From Protopterus annectens (lineage: Eukaryota > Chordata > Ceratodontiformes > Protopteridae), in assembly GCF_019279795.1 (NCBI RefSeq), contig NC_056733.1, positions 1,425,347,812-1,425,411,811 on the forward strand: a DNA stretch of 64,000 nucleotides, in the 5' to 3' direction. The translations under genes and the position numbers were made by a program. The notes beneath the pieces were generated by a model. That model was not told where the DNA came from and ran no database searches. It worked only from the letters and a program-made list of their open reading frames with translations. This document shows, piece by piece, positions 1-12,162 of this stretch (positions within the stretch are counted from its first letter, which is position 1; the number at the start of each line of letters is the position of its first letter).

Positions 1-614
1 TATATGGTGCAATATTAATGCTAATACAAATGGTAGTAGTTGACCAAGATAGCTAGGTCTTCTGGAGTGGCCCACACAGTGTCTCCAAATAAATATAAGA
101 ACTCTCAAAGGTTAGATACTTTCTACAAGGACCAGCCACAATGAAGTTTTAAATATATTTAATAATAAATAATAAATAATAAAAGATCATGAAATACTGA
201 ATATATATTCACAGTAAACCACATAGTTCAGATCATAGGGAATATTAAAAAGAACATTGATGGACAGACTCAGACAAATAAAGAAAAACAATATCTAAAC
301 TAAGTTTCACTATATTCCTGACTAAATCTAAAAGAATCACTGTTCCCGAGTTAAGTTACTTACTACCACAAGACAAAATGTGTGGGTGAGGGTCTTTCTA
401 GTCAGGCTTCCAAAACAGAATACTCAATACTCTGAGATTACGCCCTGTAAAATATAATACCCAAGATGACTTACAGAATGACCTCATCTGGTCACCTGAA
501 TCTAGATTCCCACAATATCTCCTTTTGAAGTTTGAGACAGGATTTTAGCAGACCATTGCAATACACATTTAGAGCTTTTATGGTAGTGCCTAGGAGCCAG
601 AAACATTTACAACA
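1..614 (-). mobile_element. possible antisense 3' LTR preceded by a polypurine tract
   Basis: Read on the minus strand, a purine run (AAGGGGGGAAG, about 615-625) is followed directly by TGTTGTAAATG, which is how a polypurine tract meets the 5' TG of a 3' LTR. The other LTR end was not found and may lie outside the window. No gag or pol coding is visible next to it. The call rests on this junction alone. It could equally be chance, and the family is unknown. Confidence 0.25.
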
Positions 615-626
615 CTTCCCCCCTTA

Positions 627-1089
627 TTTACAAAAGCTAACAGATAATGGCTGCTTTCAGACCTACCGTCTCCAGTCGTATTCAGCACTGTGGAGTGCCT
701 TTTAATGGTTTAACAGCTAATTTACTCTTCCCTTATTTTTCTTAAAATAAGCCAGCTGGTTAACCTTTGCTGTACTGGTGTCCTCTACTAAAACATATAC
801 ATTTAATTCAGTTACCAAAAATACATGTACATTTCTCTTCATTTCAGCAGGTTGTACTATTAATACATTTTAACACAATTAACACAAAGCTCACAAATAC
901 ATTTTCAGCACAAGCACCTGTATGGATCAGATTGACATACTAATGACATATAGTTATTTACAAAATTCAAGCTAGCTGTGCTGGCACAAGTCATACATCC
1001 ACTGTACTAAATCTGGCAGTACTTCCTATTGTCACAGGGTATTTTAAAGCTACACAGTTAAAGTTCCAAAATACAGCAAAAGAAGAAAC
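627..1089. other. stretch without recognised gene
   Basis: AT-rich sequence with many stops in all frames and no repeat that recurs in the window. If the LTR call to its left is right, this would be internal sequence of that element, but no retroviral or gypsy coding was recognised. Confidence 0.3.
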
Positions 1090-2336
1090 TATAATTCAAA
1101 GAGGAAAGGGATGATGATGAAACAGGGGAGAAGCTCGAGAAACAAGGAGACACTGGGATTTTGGATGCAGACCTTTAAGGAGAATAACAATAATCATACA
1201 GAATATTATATCTATAAAGTAACTGAAGGGATCGTAAGATCTAAGCCAACATTAGAATGGAGAGAGGAGATTCTGCCAATAGGGATGACTGCAATTAGTG
1301 ATATAGACAATAGGCAAGAGGGGGCTGGAATTTATTGGAGAAAACTGTCAAAGGAACCAAGGTATTGGGAGCAAATAACTAGACAGGGAAAGATGATAAA
1401 ATGGGAAGATGCTAAGAATTTATTTGGACTGCAGGTTAGAGATTTCATTCCCTACCAAGGATTGATATCAGAGTATAGGCAAAGAGAAAGAAATGGGGGG
1501 GCTCCTAAATAAAAGACCAACACTGGTAGAGTTTATTAGTATCTAATTTTTAGTAGAATCTAGACCAGAAGCTGTCATGAAAAAAGGAATAATTAATAGA
1601 GCATATAAAATACTGCATAATAACTATTTTGCTTGGAAGTGTTTACATAAATATTTTTATATCCCAAGTAGACTCCAGAAAATTTTTCCTCCGGTAGATA
1701 GCAAATGTTGGAGATGTTATGGGGAAGAAAGAGATAATTGGGAACATATTTTCTTGGAGTGTGGTGAGTTGGCAGACTTTAAGGATTCCCTGAGGGATGC
1801 ACTGTTGGAGATTCTGGGTGGGCAGACTGGTGTGACGAGGGAGATGATTTTTCTGAGCTATGATACAGAATCAGAATTGCCTAGACATGGTAAGGCCTTG
1901 CTATGTCTGATTATGGTGACTGCCAAAAAAAGCAATCACTAGAAAATGGAAATCAAAATCTAAACCAACTATATTAGAAGTAGTGAACATAGTAACAGAG
2001 ATAAAACAACTGCAATTGAAATCTTTAGAAAAAAGTATGAGCAAACTACATAGGAAAATGGGAATTGTGAGAACAATACATACAGGTGAAGAATGAGGTT
2101 TAAAAGAAGGCAGGACTTAAATGAGCTATGTAATGTTTGACTGAAAATGACTGGGCAGATTATAAGCGATGCATAATGTTTGCAGCCGGGAGTGTGTCAG
2201 TATGGTTTCTGATGTTAAATGCTTGCAACTAGGATTGTGTTGGTGTGGTTTGTTTTTGTTTATATAAATGTGTGATTGCCTATGTCATAAGTGATGGTTT
2301 AATAAAGATGTTTCTTGTTAAAAAAAAAAAAAAAAG
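1090..2336 (+). mobile_element. 5'-truncated L1/Tx1-like LINE, ORF2 C-terminus and 3' UTR (copy 1)
   Basis: Two reading-frame blocks (1111-1512 and 1577-1942) resemble the far C-terminal part of L1-group ORF2 proteins. The second has the typical run of a CWRC pair, a WEHIF histidine and a following LECG cysteine, the C-terminal Cys/His motif of this clade. The frame changes between the blocks. The copy ends with TTAATAAAG and a run of about 15 A at 2318-2336, so it is a poly(A)-tailed, 5'-truncated insertion. A second copy of the same family starts immediately after the tail. Confidence 0.75.
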
Positions 2337-4137
2337 AAGAAGTTGAAAGAGTGGACAGAGTGGGTGCGTCCAATAGGTTCAAGTGTCAAATGAAGAAAGT
2401 TAAATCCCATACAGCAGTTCAGTGCTGGAGGGAAGGGAATAAGCCTCCAATATATCGGGAGACTTTGATAAAAGGGAATAGGATATTAATTTGGGAGCAG
2501 GCAACACTGGAATATCCACTCAGGGAAAATGATAAACTAGCATACATGGGATTGGAGAGGGTGGTGAAAAATACGCAGCATAAAAAGGGTTGCTTAGGAT
2601 CTGTCCTATCAGTTATTCACTATTTTATGGATGCATGATTGGTATATCCTATATAAAAGGTCTCATGACCAGAGTGTGCAGAGGAAGGCTGGAGTCAGCA
2701 GTTAGATGTGCAAATATCAGCTGAAGACTGGATAGATATTTGTAGTAGACCTAAGTATGCAACCAAATCCAGAAAATTTGAATACTTTCTTGGAAATGTC
2801 TGTGTAAGTATTTTTACACCCCAGGTAAGTTGCAACATATGTATCCACAGCCAGAAAGCAACTGCTGGAGATGTGAAAAAAGGGTGAAAGGGAACTGGGA
2901 ACATATGTTTTGGTCTTGTGGGAGACTTCAGACATTCAAGGATAAACTTCAGGAATTCATAACTCATATAGCAGAGCAGCATATTACAGTAACTAAAGAA
3001 ATTATGCTACTGAATTGGGTTAATGGCACCTACCAGAAACATGTGCAGGTATTACCAACACTCCTGCTGATAGTTGCAAAAAAAATCAGTCACTTGGAGA
3101 TGGAAAAGCCCTGAATTACCTAATATAGTTCAAGTGATAAGGGACATGGAGGAAGTTAGAATGTTGTAAACTAGGTTAAGTGGAAAGCCAGTAAGTAAAA
3201 TGATAGCAACAAAATGGGCCAAGTGGGGTTAGTACAGGGTCATTAACTACTGACAACAAAAGGACATACAGCAGTGGATAAGTTTCATGGGGTTTGGAAG
3301 CTTCTGAGTTTCTTTTTACTTGGTTAATAATTACTGTTTTAATTGTTTAATGATCTAGGAACAAGGATTATGTTCATTTTAATTGAAGGAATAAGCTACA
3401 AGGTTCTGAACTCATTTGGGTGTTGATGTGCTGGGTCTATATTACGTAATCGAAGAGACACTTCTTCAAATATGTAATAATTGACACCAAAAGATGGACA
3501 CGTCCACAAATGTTTTCCTAGGGAAAAAATGTACGGGACCGTAAACACAACACACACACACACTTCTAATCTATTTTAAGTGCCTAAAACTGCGAACTTT
3601 CAAAATATTGAACATCAACATAAGCGATTTCTTTCCCTTGGAAAGAAATTGCTTGCCCTACAAACACCAACAAATAACCACAAACACTACAAAGTGGGGG
3701 CATCGCCCCCTCATACCCCCCGACATGGGGGGCTGTGCCCCCCACACACTTCCTAACTAAATATACCAACTCTGCGATCACTCTACATTGGGGAAAAGAG
3801 TAAACCCCAGGAACGGCCAATTGAATTTTTTCCCTAGGAAAAAATTTGCAGACATGGCCGTTCGCGGTTTTGGGATTCGGTCTTTTGTTGTAGATTATTA
3901 CATATTCGAAGAAGTGTCTCTTCAATTACATAATATAGACCCAATGTGCTACATATTGGCTATGGGTGAGGTGACTATTATTTGGGCTCCAGGCTGTTTG
4001 CTGTATAGGTAGCACCTGGAAACAGTTAACAGTGAATTGAGCCTAGAACCATATAAAGTGTGATATCCACATGTATGACTGAATGATTCTGGAAATTATA
4101 TTGTGAAAAATGTTATTAATAAAGAAATGTTTTGTTA
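2337..4137 (+). mobile_element. 5'-truncated L1/Tx1-like LINE (copy 2), split by a foldback element
   Basis: Blocks at 2315-2638 and 2830-3114 repeat the C-terminal ORF2 pattern of copy 1 (NCWRC, then WEHMF, then SCG). The 3' end at 4105-4137 (TTAATAAAGAAATG then TTTTGTTAAAAA) is close to the end of copy 1, so both come from one family. The 3' UTR is interrupted at 3433-3942 by an inverted-repeat element, which must be younger. The two head-to-tail copies suggest one LINE inserted at the A-rich tail of the other. Confidence 0.7.
3433..3942. mobile_element. foldback DNA element (MITE-like), copy 1, about 510 bp
   Basis: The ends are inverted repeats beginning GGGTCTATATTACGTAATCG on the left and GGGTCTATATTATGTAATTG on the reverse of the right, matching over about 49 bp with a few changes and continuing imperfectly inward. 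It is flanked by GATGTGCT (3425-3432) and AATGTGCT (3943-3950), an 8-bp duplication with one change, which suits a hAT-like mechanism. The centre carries GC-rich hairpins and the core TATACCAACTCTGCGATCAC. Both reading frames inside are open only because of the inverted repeat. It encodes no transposase. Confidence 0.75.
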
Positions 4138-4634
4138 AAAATGTTATATGACCTCTTTTAACCCATCTTTACATGCAATTAGCCTTCATTAAGTAGTCTC
4201 CCATTGGATGAAGCAGATAACTTCTTTATTGCCTATATTTGCTCCTTCTGTGCATCTTTGTTTTATAATTAATGTAATTTCTAGTTATACCCCCAATGTT
4301 AAAGTTGCTATTGAGTTTGAAAAATAATGATTATACCACATTTTCTGGTGTTTTTGTTTCATCATCTAGTCAGCTTTTCTGTATGACCACATTCACAAAA
4401 TTATATTATTATAGGTATTAGGTTGTGATTTACATACAACAGGAAGGCATTCTGGGTAAGCAAAAACAACTGACTTCTCCAGAAAGCAGTATCTTACTTA
4501 CATTGTGCATTTTCAATACTACAACATCATATATGCTAATTTTTAAGTAAGGTTATCAACCTGCAAAATATAGTTGAGAATGCACATTCCTGAAGCAAAC
4601 ATCCTCTCTTGTTGTGATTTTCATGGAACTGTAA

Positions 4635-4700
<66 letters not shown>

Positions 4701-6165
4701 CTTTAAGTGATGAAGCATTATAGGTCCAGTTTTCATGATACTTCAGCAGACATTATAATCTCCAGGAAACATTTTGTGGGCCATCCTTAGCAATAAAATA
4801 AGATGCAAAAAGAATAACATTTTACATCAAAGACTTTATCATTTAGAATTATATATTGTAAGATGGGCTACACTCAACTCCAGAGGTTAGGTACTTCTAT
4901 CTGCTTCAGAGAGTGTGGCAATAGACTTTAACTCAATTATCCTGTTAACCTTAAATACATTTCCTCTACCTCACACAAGGTACATTCATTTCATAACTCA
5001 GTGGTTTAAGATCAGTGAAGAAATACTGAAAAATAATGTCTAGTAGAAATTATCTATGGTCTGTATATCATGGAAGTATATCTGACTTAGTGAATTTTAA
5101 ATAGAAGAAATTAAGTTTAAGAATTATATCTTTTCAAAGAAAATCCTATTATTTATTCCAACAAAAGTAGTATGCCAAAACTCTCATACAATTCCGTCAT
5201 GGAATTAACCAACTTCTCTGTTAAGGACAGTACCACAATCTCTTCTCTCCTCTACAAAGCATCAACACTGTTGAATACTTTGTCAATAACTTCCATAAGT
5301 TCATTCAACAAATAATAATCAGATACTCCAATGGATACCTTCAGCTCACCTCGCACCACTGTTTCAATTAATCTCCCTTTATTGTACATATTGTTTGTAC
5401 TAGTGGTTAAAAGACCTGGTCCAACAGCATCGACAGAACACCACCCAAACTTATAAAGATTTCACTATCTGCTATTATTTCTCTCCTAACCATTATCAGT
5501 AACAGATCTGGCTAGACTGATCTAACTGGTTACAACATTTATGTAAAGGAAACTACAGAAAACTGGGTACTTGTACCCAAAAAGTATCCCCCTTGGGAAA
5601 TGTGCGTGTTTATGTGTGTTTGTAAAATTATCTTGACTAAGTTTTGGTGACTGTTGGGAAGGCAGCACTATAAAGCAATGAGCCGAGAGCAAGGTGGTTG
5701 AAGTCCTGGAAACCACTAATTATAGCTCTGCTCTGCAGTTGCTCACTGTAAGTCATATTTGGATGTGGCAAGTGCTGGCCATAACCCAAGGCTGTAGAGT
5801 GAACCTGCCATATATTCTGAAGGCATGTTTCCCCGCATATATTATTTGATGGTCAGTGGTGTTGATTATGTAGCCTCTGTCCATGATAGGAATGAAATGA
5901 CTTCCCACTGTGGAGGGTTTAGGCTGATTCTGTATACCAATAATTCCACTACTGTCATATCTGACAATTTACCAGAGTTCATTAATCTCAGACCTGAAGA
6001 ATTATGCCTTTTCTTACAGCCTTGGCTATTCTTCATGGGTCTACACTTCCATGCAACAAAAAAAAACAAGTCCTTGTTGTTCTCTTCCTGTATGATTTTA
6101 ATTATCATTTGTATTACCCTGACATCTCCAAAACCTGCCTCAGTTTCTTAATTAAGTCAACACAA
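4138..6165. other. gene-free stretch
   Basis: About 2 kb of AT-rich sequence. The only clear structure is the (TA)n array at 4640-4699. Short open frames between 5522 and 6186 overlap on both strands, show no splice-site support, and match no family that I recognise. Confidence 0.4.
4640..4699. repeat. (TA)n microsatellite
   Basis: About 30 uninterrupted TA units. Likely length-polymorphic. Confidence 0.97.
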
Positions 6166-6334
6166 GGGGATGCAGCTCAGTGGTAGAGTGCATGCTTTGC
6201 ATGTTTGAGGTCCTGGGTTCAATCCCCTGCATCTCTATAGCATGTTTGGAGCTTTTCTCCTTGGGCCTCCACTAAAAAAGGACCTGTGTCCAGTTGGAAT
6301 TTCCTGGTAAACAAATGTAAATAAATAAATAAAT
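6166..6334 (+). mobile_element. tRNA-Ala-derived SINE with L2-like LINE tail
   Basis: The first 72 bases fold as a degenerate tRNA-Ala: acceptor GGGGATG opposite CATCTCT, a D arm GCTCAGTGGTAGAG, an anticodon loop TTTGCAT with anticodon TGC, and a T loop GGTTCAATC. Mismatches in the anticodon and T stems argue against a working tRNA gene. After the tRNA head comes a tail (GGAGCTTTTCTCCTTGGGCC, later CCTGTGTCCAGTTGGAA, then AAATAAATAAAT) that is also the 3' end of the L2-like LINEs at 31162-31892 and 44697-47515. It is therefore read as a SINE using that LINE's machinery. Confidence 0.75.
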
Positions 6335-6379
6335 CTTGACAAGCCACATTAGTGGAGATTATTATGGTAAAATTTATTG

Positions 6380-6661
6380 ACAGCCGCGGTGGTGCAGTGG
6401 TTAGCATTGTCGCTTCACAGCAAGAGGTTCTCCCATTCGATTCTCGGCTGGAGCATCTTCTGTGTGGAGTCTGCATGTCCTCCCCGCAGTCAAGTAATGT
6501 TAAAGACATGCAGGTAGGTCCGTGCGTAAATAGGCGTGCCTTCTTTGAAGGTTGGGCATTGGGCTGGCAACTCGGCACCATACAAATCCACTGCCAATCA
6601 TGAGCGGACTGGAGTTCCGCTATGGCGACCCCCTAACCGGGAAAAGCCAAAAGACATTACT
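6380..6661 (+). mobile_element. tRNA-derived SINE with RTE-type tail, short form (copy A)
   Basis: It starts with an A-box-like TGGTGCAGTGG and a B-box-like ATTCGATTC, followed by a body (CTGTGTGGAGTCTGCATGTC) and a tail (GAGTTCCGCTATGGCGACCC). Perfect 21-bp direct repeats flank it at 6359-6379 and 6662-6682, so both ends are certain. The body lacks the TTTCCTCCGGTGCTCCGGTTTCC-like block of the long copies at 29818 and 48540. The perfect duplication implies a fairly recent insertion. Confidence 0.9.
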
Positions 6662-7002
6662 TTATTATGGTAAAATTTATTGGATGCATTATTTATAATC
6701 AATTAAAATGTGACCTCCAGGTAAAGAATGTGTCTACAAAAACCAATAATAGACTAACCAAACTTTCTTAAATGCTAGTGCCAGTTTAGCCATTGCAACT
6801 TGGATGAGGTATTAAACCATGACCCAATCTGCCTGACTTGACAGTAGTTCAGGTAGATGTAAAAGAGTCCATGGCACTTATCCAAAATAGTAGAGGAATT
6901 TCCCATGGTGCTGTGGCCAGATATCCCCAGTCAGTATGAATTACCACCTTGGAGCCCCCTGAAAGGAGGTACTGGTCTACTGGAACTAACTCAGTCAACG
7001 AA

Positions 7003-10000
7003 GGATGAATAGGTTCATAGGAGGTTACTAGGCTATTGGCACTAGGGTTTTTATAAGCCTAGCCATGTTATACCCTTGTTCCCTTATTGACCAAGTTGCA
7101 TAGTCTATATTTGCAGTGCAAGTCTATGATCAGCACCGACTGCCGTTATCCAAGAGAGATATAGGTAACACCCCCGGGGTAAATTTACGGTCGCCCATCC
7201 AGATGTCTAAGTTACATCTAAATATGGGCATTGAGGAACTCTGCTTTACGTGAACTGGGAGTTTGTTCTAGAGTAGTGGCAATCTCTTGGAGACATATCT
7301 GTCTCTCCAGCATGTCCTGTTAATGTCACAGGCTAGGTTAAGATCCCTAGAGTGAGTGAATTTTGTCCCATTTTACTTGCAGATGTGCAGCATTTCCATT
7401 AGAGCAGCATCCAAGACTGCTTTGTAGGGCAGGCACAAGTCACCTCTCAGCAGCCTGTAAGATACAGAGTACAGTGACAGGGCCTTCAGTCTGTCCATGT
7501 AGGTCATGTGTGTAAGGCCCTGAATGTTCTTGGTGAGAAACCTCTGAGGTCTCTCCAGCTGCTGCAGGTGTATGGTGAGGTACATACAGAAGAGAGTGTT
7601 GTACTCTATTAGTAGTCTGATGAGAGATGAGTAGGTGAGTTATAACATCCTTACCTCTAGATATGATGCCCTTACATATGAGATGTGCAACACAGAAGGC
7701 CTTCCTTACCACTGTGGACACATAGTGATCAAAGTTAAGGTTGCTATCAACCTGTGTTCCGAAATCTGTCATTACAGGGTTTGAGCAAAGGTGGGTACTG
7801 TTAATATTGTAATTCGCAGGGGCTTCTCCTTTGCTAAAATGGATGATGATGCATTTTTTTTGCATTTGGTTTAAGTCCTTGGCTTTGGCAACAATAATTT
7901 GTTTTTGTAAGCCCTTTTTGTAGTATGTCACCATTGTTGGGGGACTCAATGATTGCACCCAATTTGCAGTCATCAGCGAACTTAGCCAAGCCACAGGCCA
8001 GCTATTTTCACCTGCACTTCTGAGAAATCAATTCCAAACAGTAAGGGGCCCAGCACAGATCGTTGTGGTATACCACTGGTAACTGGTCTGCTAGTAGACA
8101 TGGAATCCCCAACTTTGACTGTATGCATTCTGTCAGTGAGCCAGTTGGCTACCTATCTATTAACATATGGGTTATTTCCCAGCTGGGTGAGTTTCTCAAT
8201 GATGCCTAAGTGAAAGAATGTGTCAAAGCTTTGGTTAAGTCAAGATAGGCTGTATCTACTGTTTTGCCTTCATCCAGACCTTTGATGGCCTTCTCGAAGA
8301 AGTCCACCAGGTTTAATAAGCATGCTCTACCCTTAATGAAGCCAAATTGGATTAGTTCAAGAGTTTCAGAGTCACCTATGTCTTTATTAATAAGATCCAT
8401 AATGATTCTTTCCATGGCCTTGCAGATAAGGCTGGTTAGGCTTATGAGTCTATAGTTCCCAGGGTTGGTTGATGGACCCCCTTTGTGCAAGGGAATTACT
8501 ATTGCTGTTTTCCACTCTGCTGGGACAAAGCCAGTACTTAGACTGTGGTTGAAGAGAGTGGCAAGTGGTTCTGCTAGGTCCTGTTTTAGACCATTTAGTA
8601 GGCAGCATGGGATGTTATCTGGTCCCATGGAGGCTGTGTTTTGGGCCGTAGAGAGTGTGGTTTTGACTGCTCTTTGGAGATGCTAGGTACAGGACTGGTG
8701 ACAGGTATGCTTTGGGTATGTCTGATGGGGACAGGGGGTGAGATTTGCACCACAATTGTCTGCTAGCAGGTTGGCAATGTCCACGGGGTCAGTATGAATG
8801 GTACTGTCCATTACTAGGTTGGCACAACTTCCCTTTTAGATTTCTGACATAGCTAAAGAATGCCTTGTGATTATCCTTAGCTTGGGATGTTAGTTTAGCT
8901 TTGTAATTGGCTTTAGAGGACTTTACAAGATATCTAATTTGCTTGTTTAAGCTGTGGAGGGTGTCCTTCCTCTGCTGAGTCAGTTTCCTCTTGTTCTTAG
9001 ACATTAGTTTCTTCCTCTTGTTGCATAACCTATTTATGTTTGATGTGCACCAGGGTGGCTTGTTTTTTCTGAGGACCTTGTTTTGATCTGTTCAGGTACA
9101 GCTGAGTCTATACATTTGTATTAGTGTTTATACATTCAAATAAGTGTTTATACAGGGCATTTGTGTACACCTCTGTATAGAAGTCATTGTTGACAGTGGT
9201 AGCAGGGGGTTTGAAACTATGTATGCCAACACTTAGGAGGCTATAGTTTGCTTTGGAGAAAATTTTCATCCTTTTTTTGCTCTTGAGGGGGAGTCAGGTA
9301 CGATCGTTACTTTGAACAAGACTGATTTAGGATCAGACCTTACCAAGGAGGGCAACATGCAGGGGATAGTGCAGAGACCCAGTATTTTGGTGAGTAATAA
9401 GTCTAGGACATTTAAGCCCCCTGTGGCGGTACAGACTATCTGTGCTAAGCCATTTGTATTAACACACTCCAGGAACCTTAGGGTGAGTGTGTTTGTGCTC
9501 ATATATGACTCCCAATCAATGGAAGTGGTTCATGGTTGGGGACTAATAGCTAACAGTTATATGGAAGGGGGTTTTATCTACAGTTAGTTGGGCTTGGAGT
9601 AGCTTTAGAGAGTTGTCCTGTTCGACCAGTCTTGAAGTCTATTTGTCTTTAATGAAGATGGATACACCTCCACCTTTGATTTTTTTCATACCTATTTTGA
9701 GGTCTGAACGCGTGGAAGGCATTTTAGCCTTGCATGGCTGGGGTGCTCTCTGCAGCCTTAAACCATGTCTCTGTGACTGCTTAGACATTGGCATCTTCCA
9801 AGGTAAGGAGCGCTTCCAGTGAGCAGTTTCAGATTTAGGCTCCTAGCATTAAGCAGCATAACCTTGAGTTTGTCTCTAGTGGATTTTCTTACATCAGGAA
9901 TTTTGTTGTTATGACATTGCCTAAAAAGGCCCTATGGGGGAGATGAGTACCTTTGCCACTAACCGAAAGCCAAGAGGTGACAGGTGAAGACCACCTCTGG

Positions 10001-10330
10001 TAAAGCAGCGTAGTCTGTCAACCATATCTTCCCAGGCTGACAGATACTGGAAACCCCTGGATTGACAAAAAAAGCTAATCCAATTGTTGAATTCAGTCAT
10101 TCCTTTGTCTGTATTGTGACATCATCTTGGGTGAAGGTAGAATGCTGTTTTGGCTAGGGACATATCTACCTGGGACACATAATCTGAGAGCTCAGTCATG
10201 TCTCTCTTCATATAGTCCAGTGAGGCACACCTCAAGTCATTCATTCCAATATGGACTAAGACTGAGTCATAATGGTACTTGTTGTTTAGAGATTTGAGTG
10301 CGTGCGTGATCTGATGGAAAAAAAATAAAT
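7003..10330 (-). mobile_element. antisense CR1-clade LINE, 5'-truncated within ORF1
   Basis: On the minus strand the order is the end of an SGNH-esterase ORF1 (10122-10330, with the HIGMNDLR block), endonuclease remnants (9266-9502), reverse transcriptase (about 8000-8700) and the conserved C-terminal region (7373-7700). The element ends at CCTCCTATGAACC near 7003, the same 3' end motif as the CR1 at 20046-24122. Frameshifts and stops run throughout. It is a dead copy of the same family as the + strand CR1 elements here. Confidence 0.85.
7373..9502 (-). pseudogene. CR1 ORF2 (endonuclease/reverse transcriptase) remnant
   Basis: The frame at 8206-8628 has the reverse transcriptase entry region: GPDNIPCCLLNGLK, then VIPLHKGG, NYRLISLTS and TAYLDLTKA. 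9266-9502 keeps a piece of the endonuclease (NVLDLLL and SLVRSDPKSV). 7373-7994 holds the C-terminal part (ERPQRFLTKNIQGL and SLYSVSYRLLRGDLC). The catalytic YADD box is not in an open frame. At least four frame changes separate the pieces, so no protein can be made. Close relatives in the window are at 21218-23890 and 42561-43930. Confidence 0.85.
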
Positions 10331-12075
10331 TAAATAAATCAATAAACATCCTACCTACTTCCCAGAGTTAAGCTCTCTTCTTACTGCTTCACTTACATTT
10401 CTTCTCCATTATTTCATAAACTCAGGCAGGTTTATAACATAATATAAAATATTTCTATATTTGCTTCAGGATGCCCCGGCAGAATGCACAACTGTTTATC
10501 TATACATACTCTGCACAAGCTCAGTGTCGCTCATCACCTTTCTATCACTCAGTTATGCTTTGCTTATAAACTACAATATTCCAAAAACTGTTTTTCATTA
10601 GATCAAACCATCTCTTACAGACCATCTCCCTGACACCTGAAAGCCTTGGTCAGTCAGTGTCCATTGCTAAATCTCACAACAAATATGAACCACCATGTTT
10701 CTCATTACCGTTGGGAAGTTATGAAGAAACTGACTATCGAAGTATCAAAGTATGTTGTATCCAAGCCAAGAAGGCTTGTAAGTCCTCACTTAAACAACAT
10801 TAAATTGTACTTGCAATTGTGATATCACCTAATTCTCTACATTAGTGCAGTCTAACATCCATTCAACTACTATGCATAATCACCTAATTACAGTACCGTT
10901 TACCATTTTTTCTATATCTGTGCATCACTCTCATTGCATCAGCTCTCCTCTGCCAAATAACATTTCGCCATAACTGTACTGTAGCTAGAAATAGTCTCTC
11001 ATGTACAACAACCTTTAGAATTCTATTTATGGCTAATATTTTTATATTTATCTGTTTTTTTAACACTTCTGTCATCCATATGCATTCATACGGTGAAGTT
11101 ACACTGTGCTCATGACAGTATGGTCTTCTAAGTTGTCTGCCTTCCATATTGACATTTTTTATATTGTAAAATCTTTCCTGTTATTTATAGTTAAGCATAG
11201 TATCCCTCTTTCTCATTGACTGCAATTATATTCCTTGTTATTATTTGGAGATTTCCATCCTTGGGATTCCACAGAAAATTGGACATCTCAAATCCACTTC
11301 CCAGTTAAATGTAAAATAAGTAAATACAGACATACATACAGACAAGCAGCTTATATTGCTGAAAGGAACATTTTCAAATTAAAAAGCTGGGGGAGAATAG
11401 TAACACTCTTATCAAATTTACTTCTCAGACCACAGTTATTATGTTATCATTGACAAGTGAAATGACAAAAACATATAATAAAACATTTAACATACAGCAG
11501 TCGTGGTGTCATACCACAGCAAACTCTGCCATAAAGTGTACCTTATTGTAGTGCAGGGAATTGTGGGTTAAACTTGTCAGTGGACGAATGACTGCAGATT
11601 TTAATTTATGCCTAGGATTTCATAGTGGTCAAACCTATTTTAGTTCAGGGAATTATTGTTAAAGGGTCAGTGCAGTGATTCTGTATCCAACACAAAGCTT
11701 CATGTATTTAGCCATACTTTTACAAGAAACAGTGATACCTTGAAGTCCTGTCTGTAATGCCAGATTATAATATCAAGCTTAAGGGAGACCAGAGATATTT
11801 ATTTGTACCTATATAATAGCACAAACAAGTTTGCAGACACCTAGGATCTTTCAGAAATATGTAGACGTAGCTGGTGGCAGTTCACACAAAGAAAGTATTA
11901 ACAGGTTTCCAAAGCCTGTAAAAATAATTTGATAAATATGCTACCAGTGCTGTATTGTACATGAGGGATCCTGATTATCGTAAAGCATTAACTTGTTAAA
12001 GGTTGCATCCGCTGCGTGACAAATGAACTTTGTCCTCAGGTTTGCTGACAAAGTGATGCAGTACAAAGTTTTACC
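10331..12075. other. gene-free stretch upstream of LEAP2
   Basis: Unique-looking AT-rich sequence with no coding or repeat that I recognise. It is the proximal upstream region of the LEAP2-like gene and would contain its distal regulatory sites, but no specific factor site can be supported by eye. Confidence 0.4.
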
Positions 12076-12084
12076 TATAAAAAA
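12076..12084 (+). promoter_or_regulatory. candidate TATA box of the LEAP2-like gene
   Basis: TATAAAAAA lies 79 bases before the ATG at 12163, which would place a start site near 12105-12110 and give a 5' UTR of about 55 bases. It is inferred from position and sequence only. Confidence 0.45.
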
Positions 12085-12162
12085 GAGTAGAAACTAATTA
12101 GTTGCAGCAGGTATTGAAACAGAGGTACAGCTGGTGGATCTTTTCTCGCTGACACAAACAGA

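Noticed and set aside
3584-4012. Overlapping frames on opposite strands (113 and 74 codons)
   Set aside because: They lie inside the inverted-repeat element at 3433-3942. The symmetry keeps both strands open, and no domain is present.
6166-6237. Functional tRNA-Ala(TGC) gene
   Set aside because: Anticodon and T stems have mismatches, there is no T-run terminator at the right place, and the sequence continues into a LINE-type tail, so it is a SINE head.
6219-6603. Frames of 120 and 83 codons, and similar ones at 27151-27450, 29699-30082 and 48454-48823
   Set aside because: All are readings across SINE copies and look alike because the SINEs are alike.
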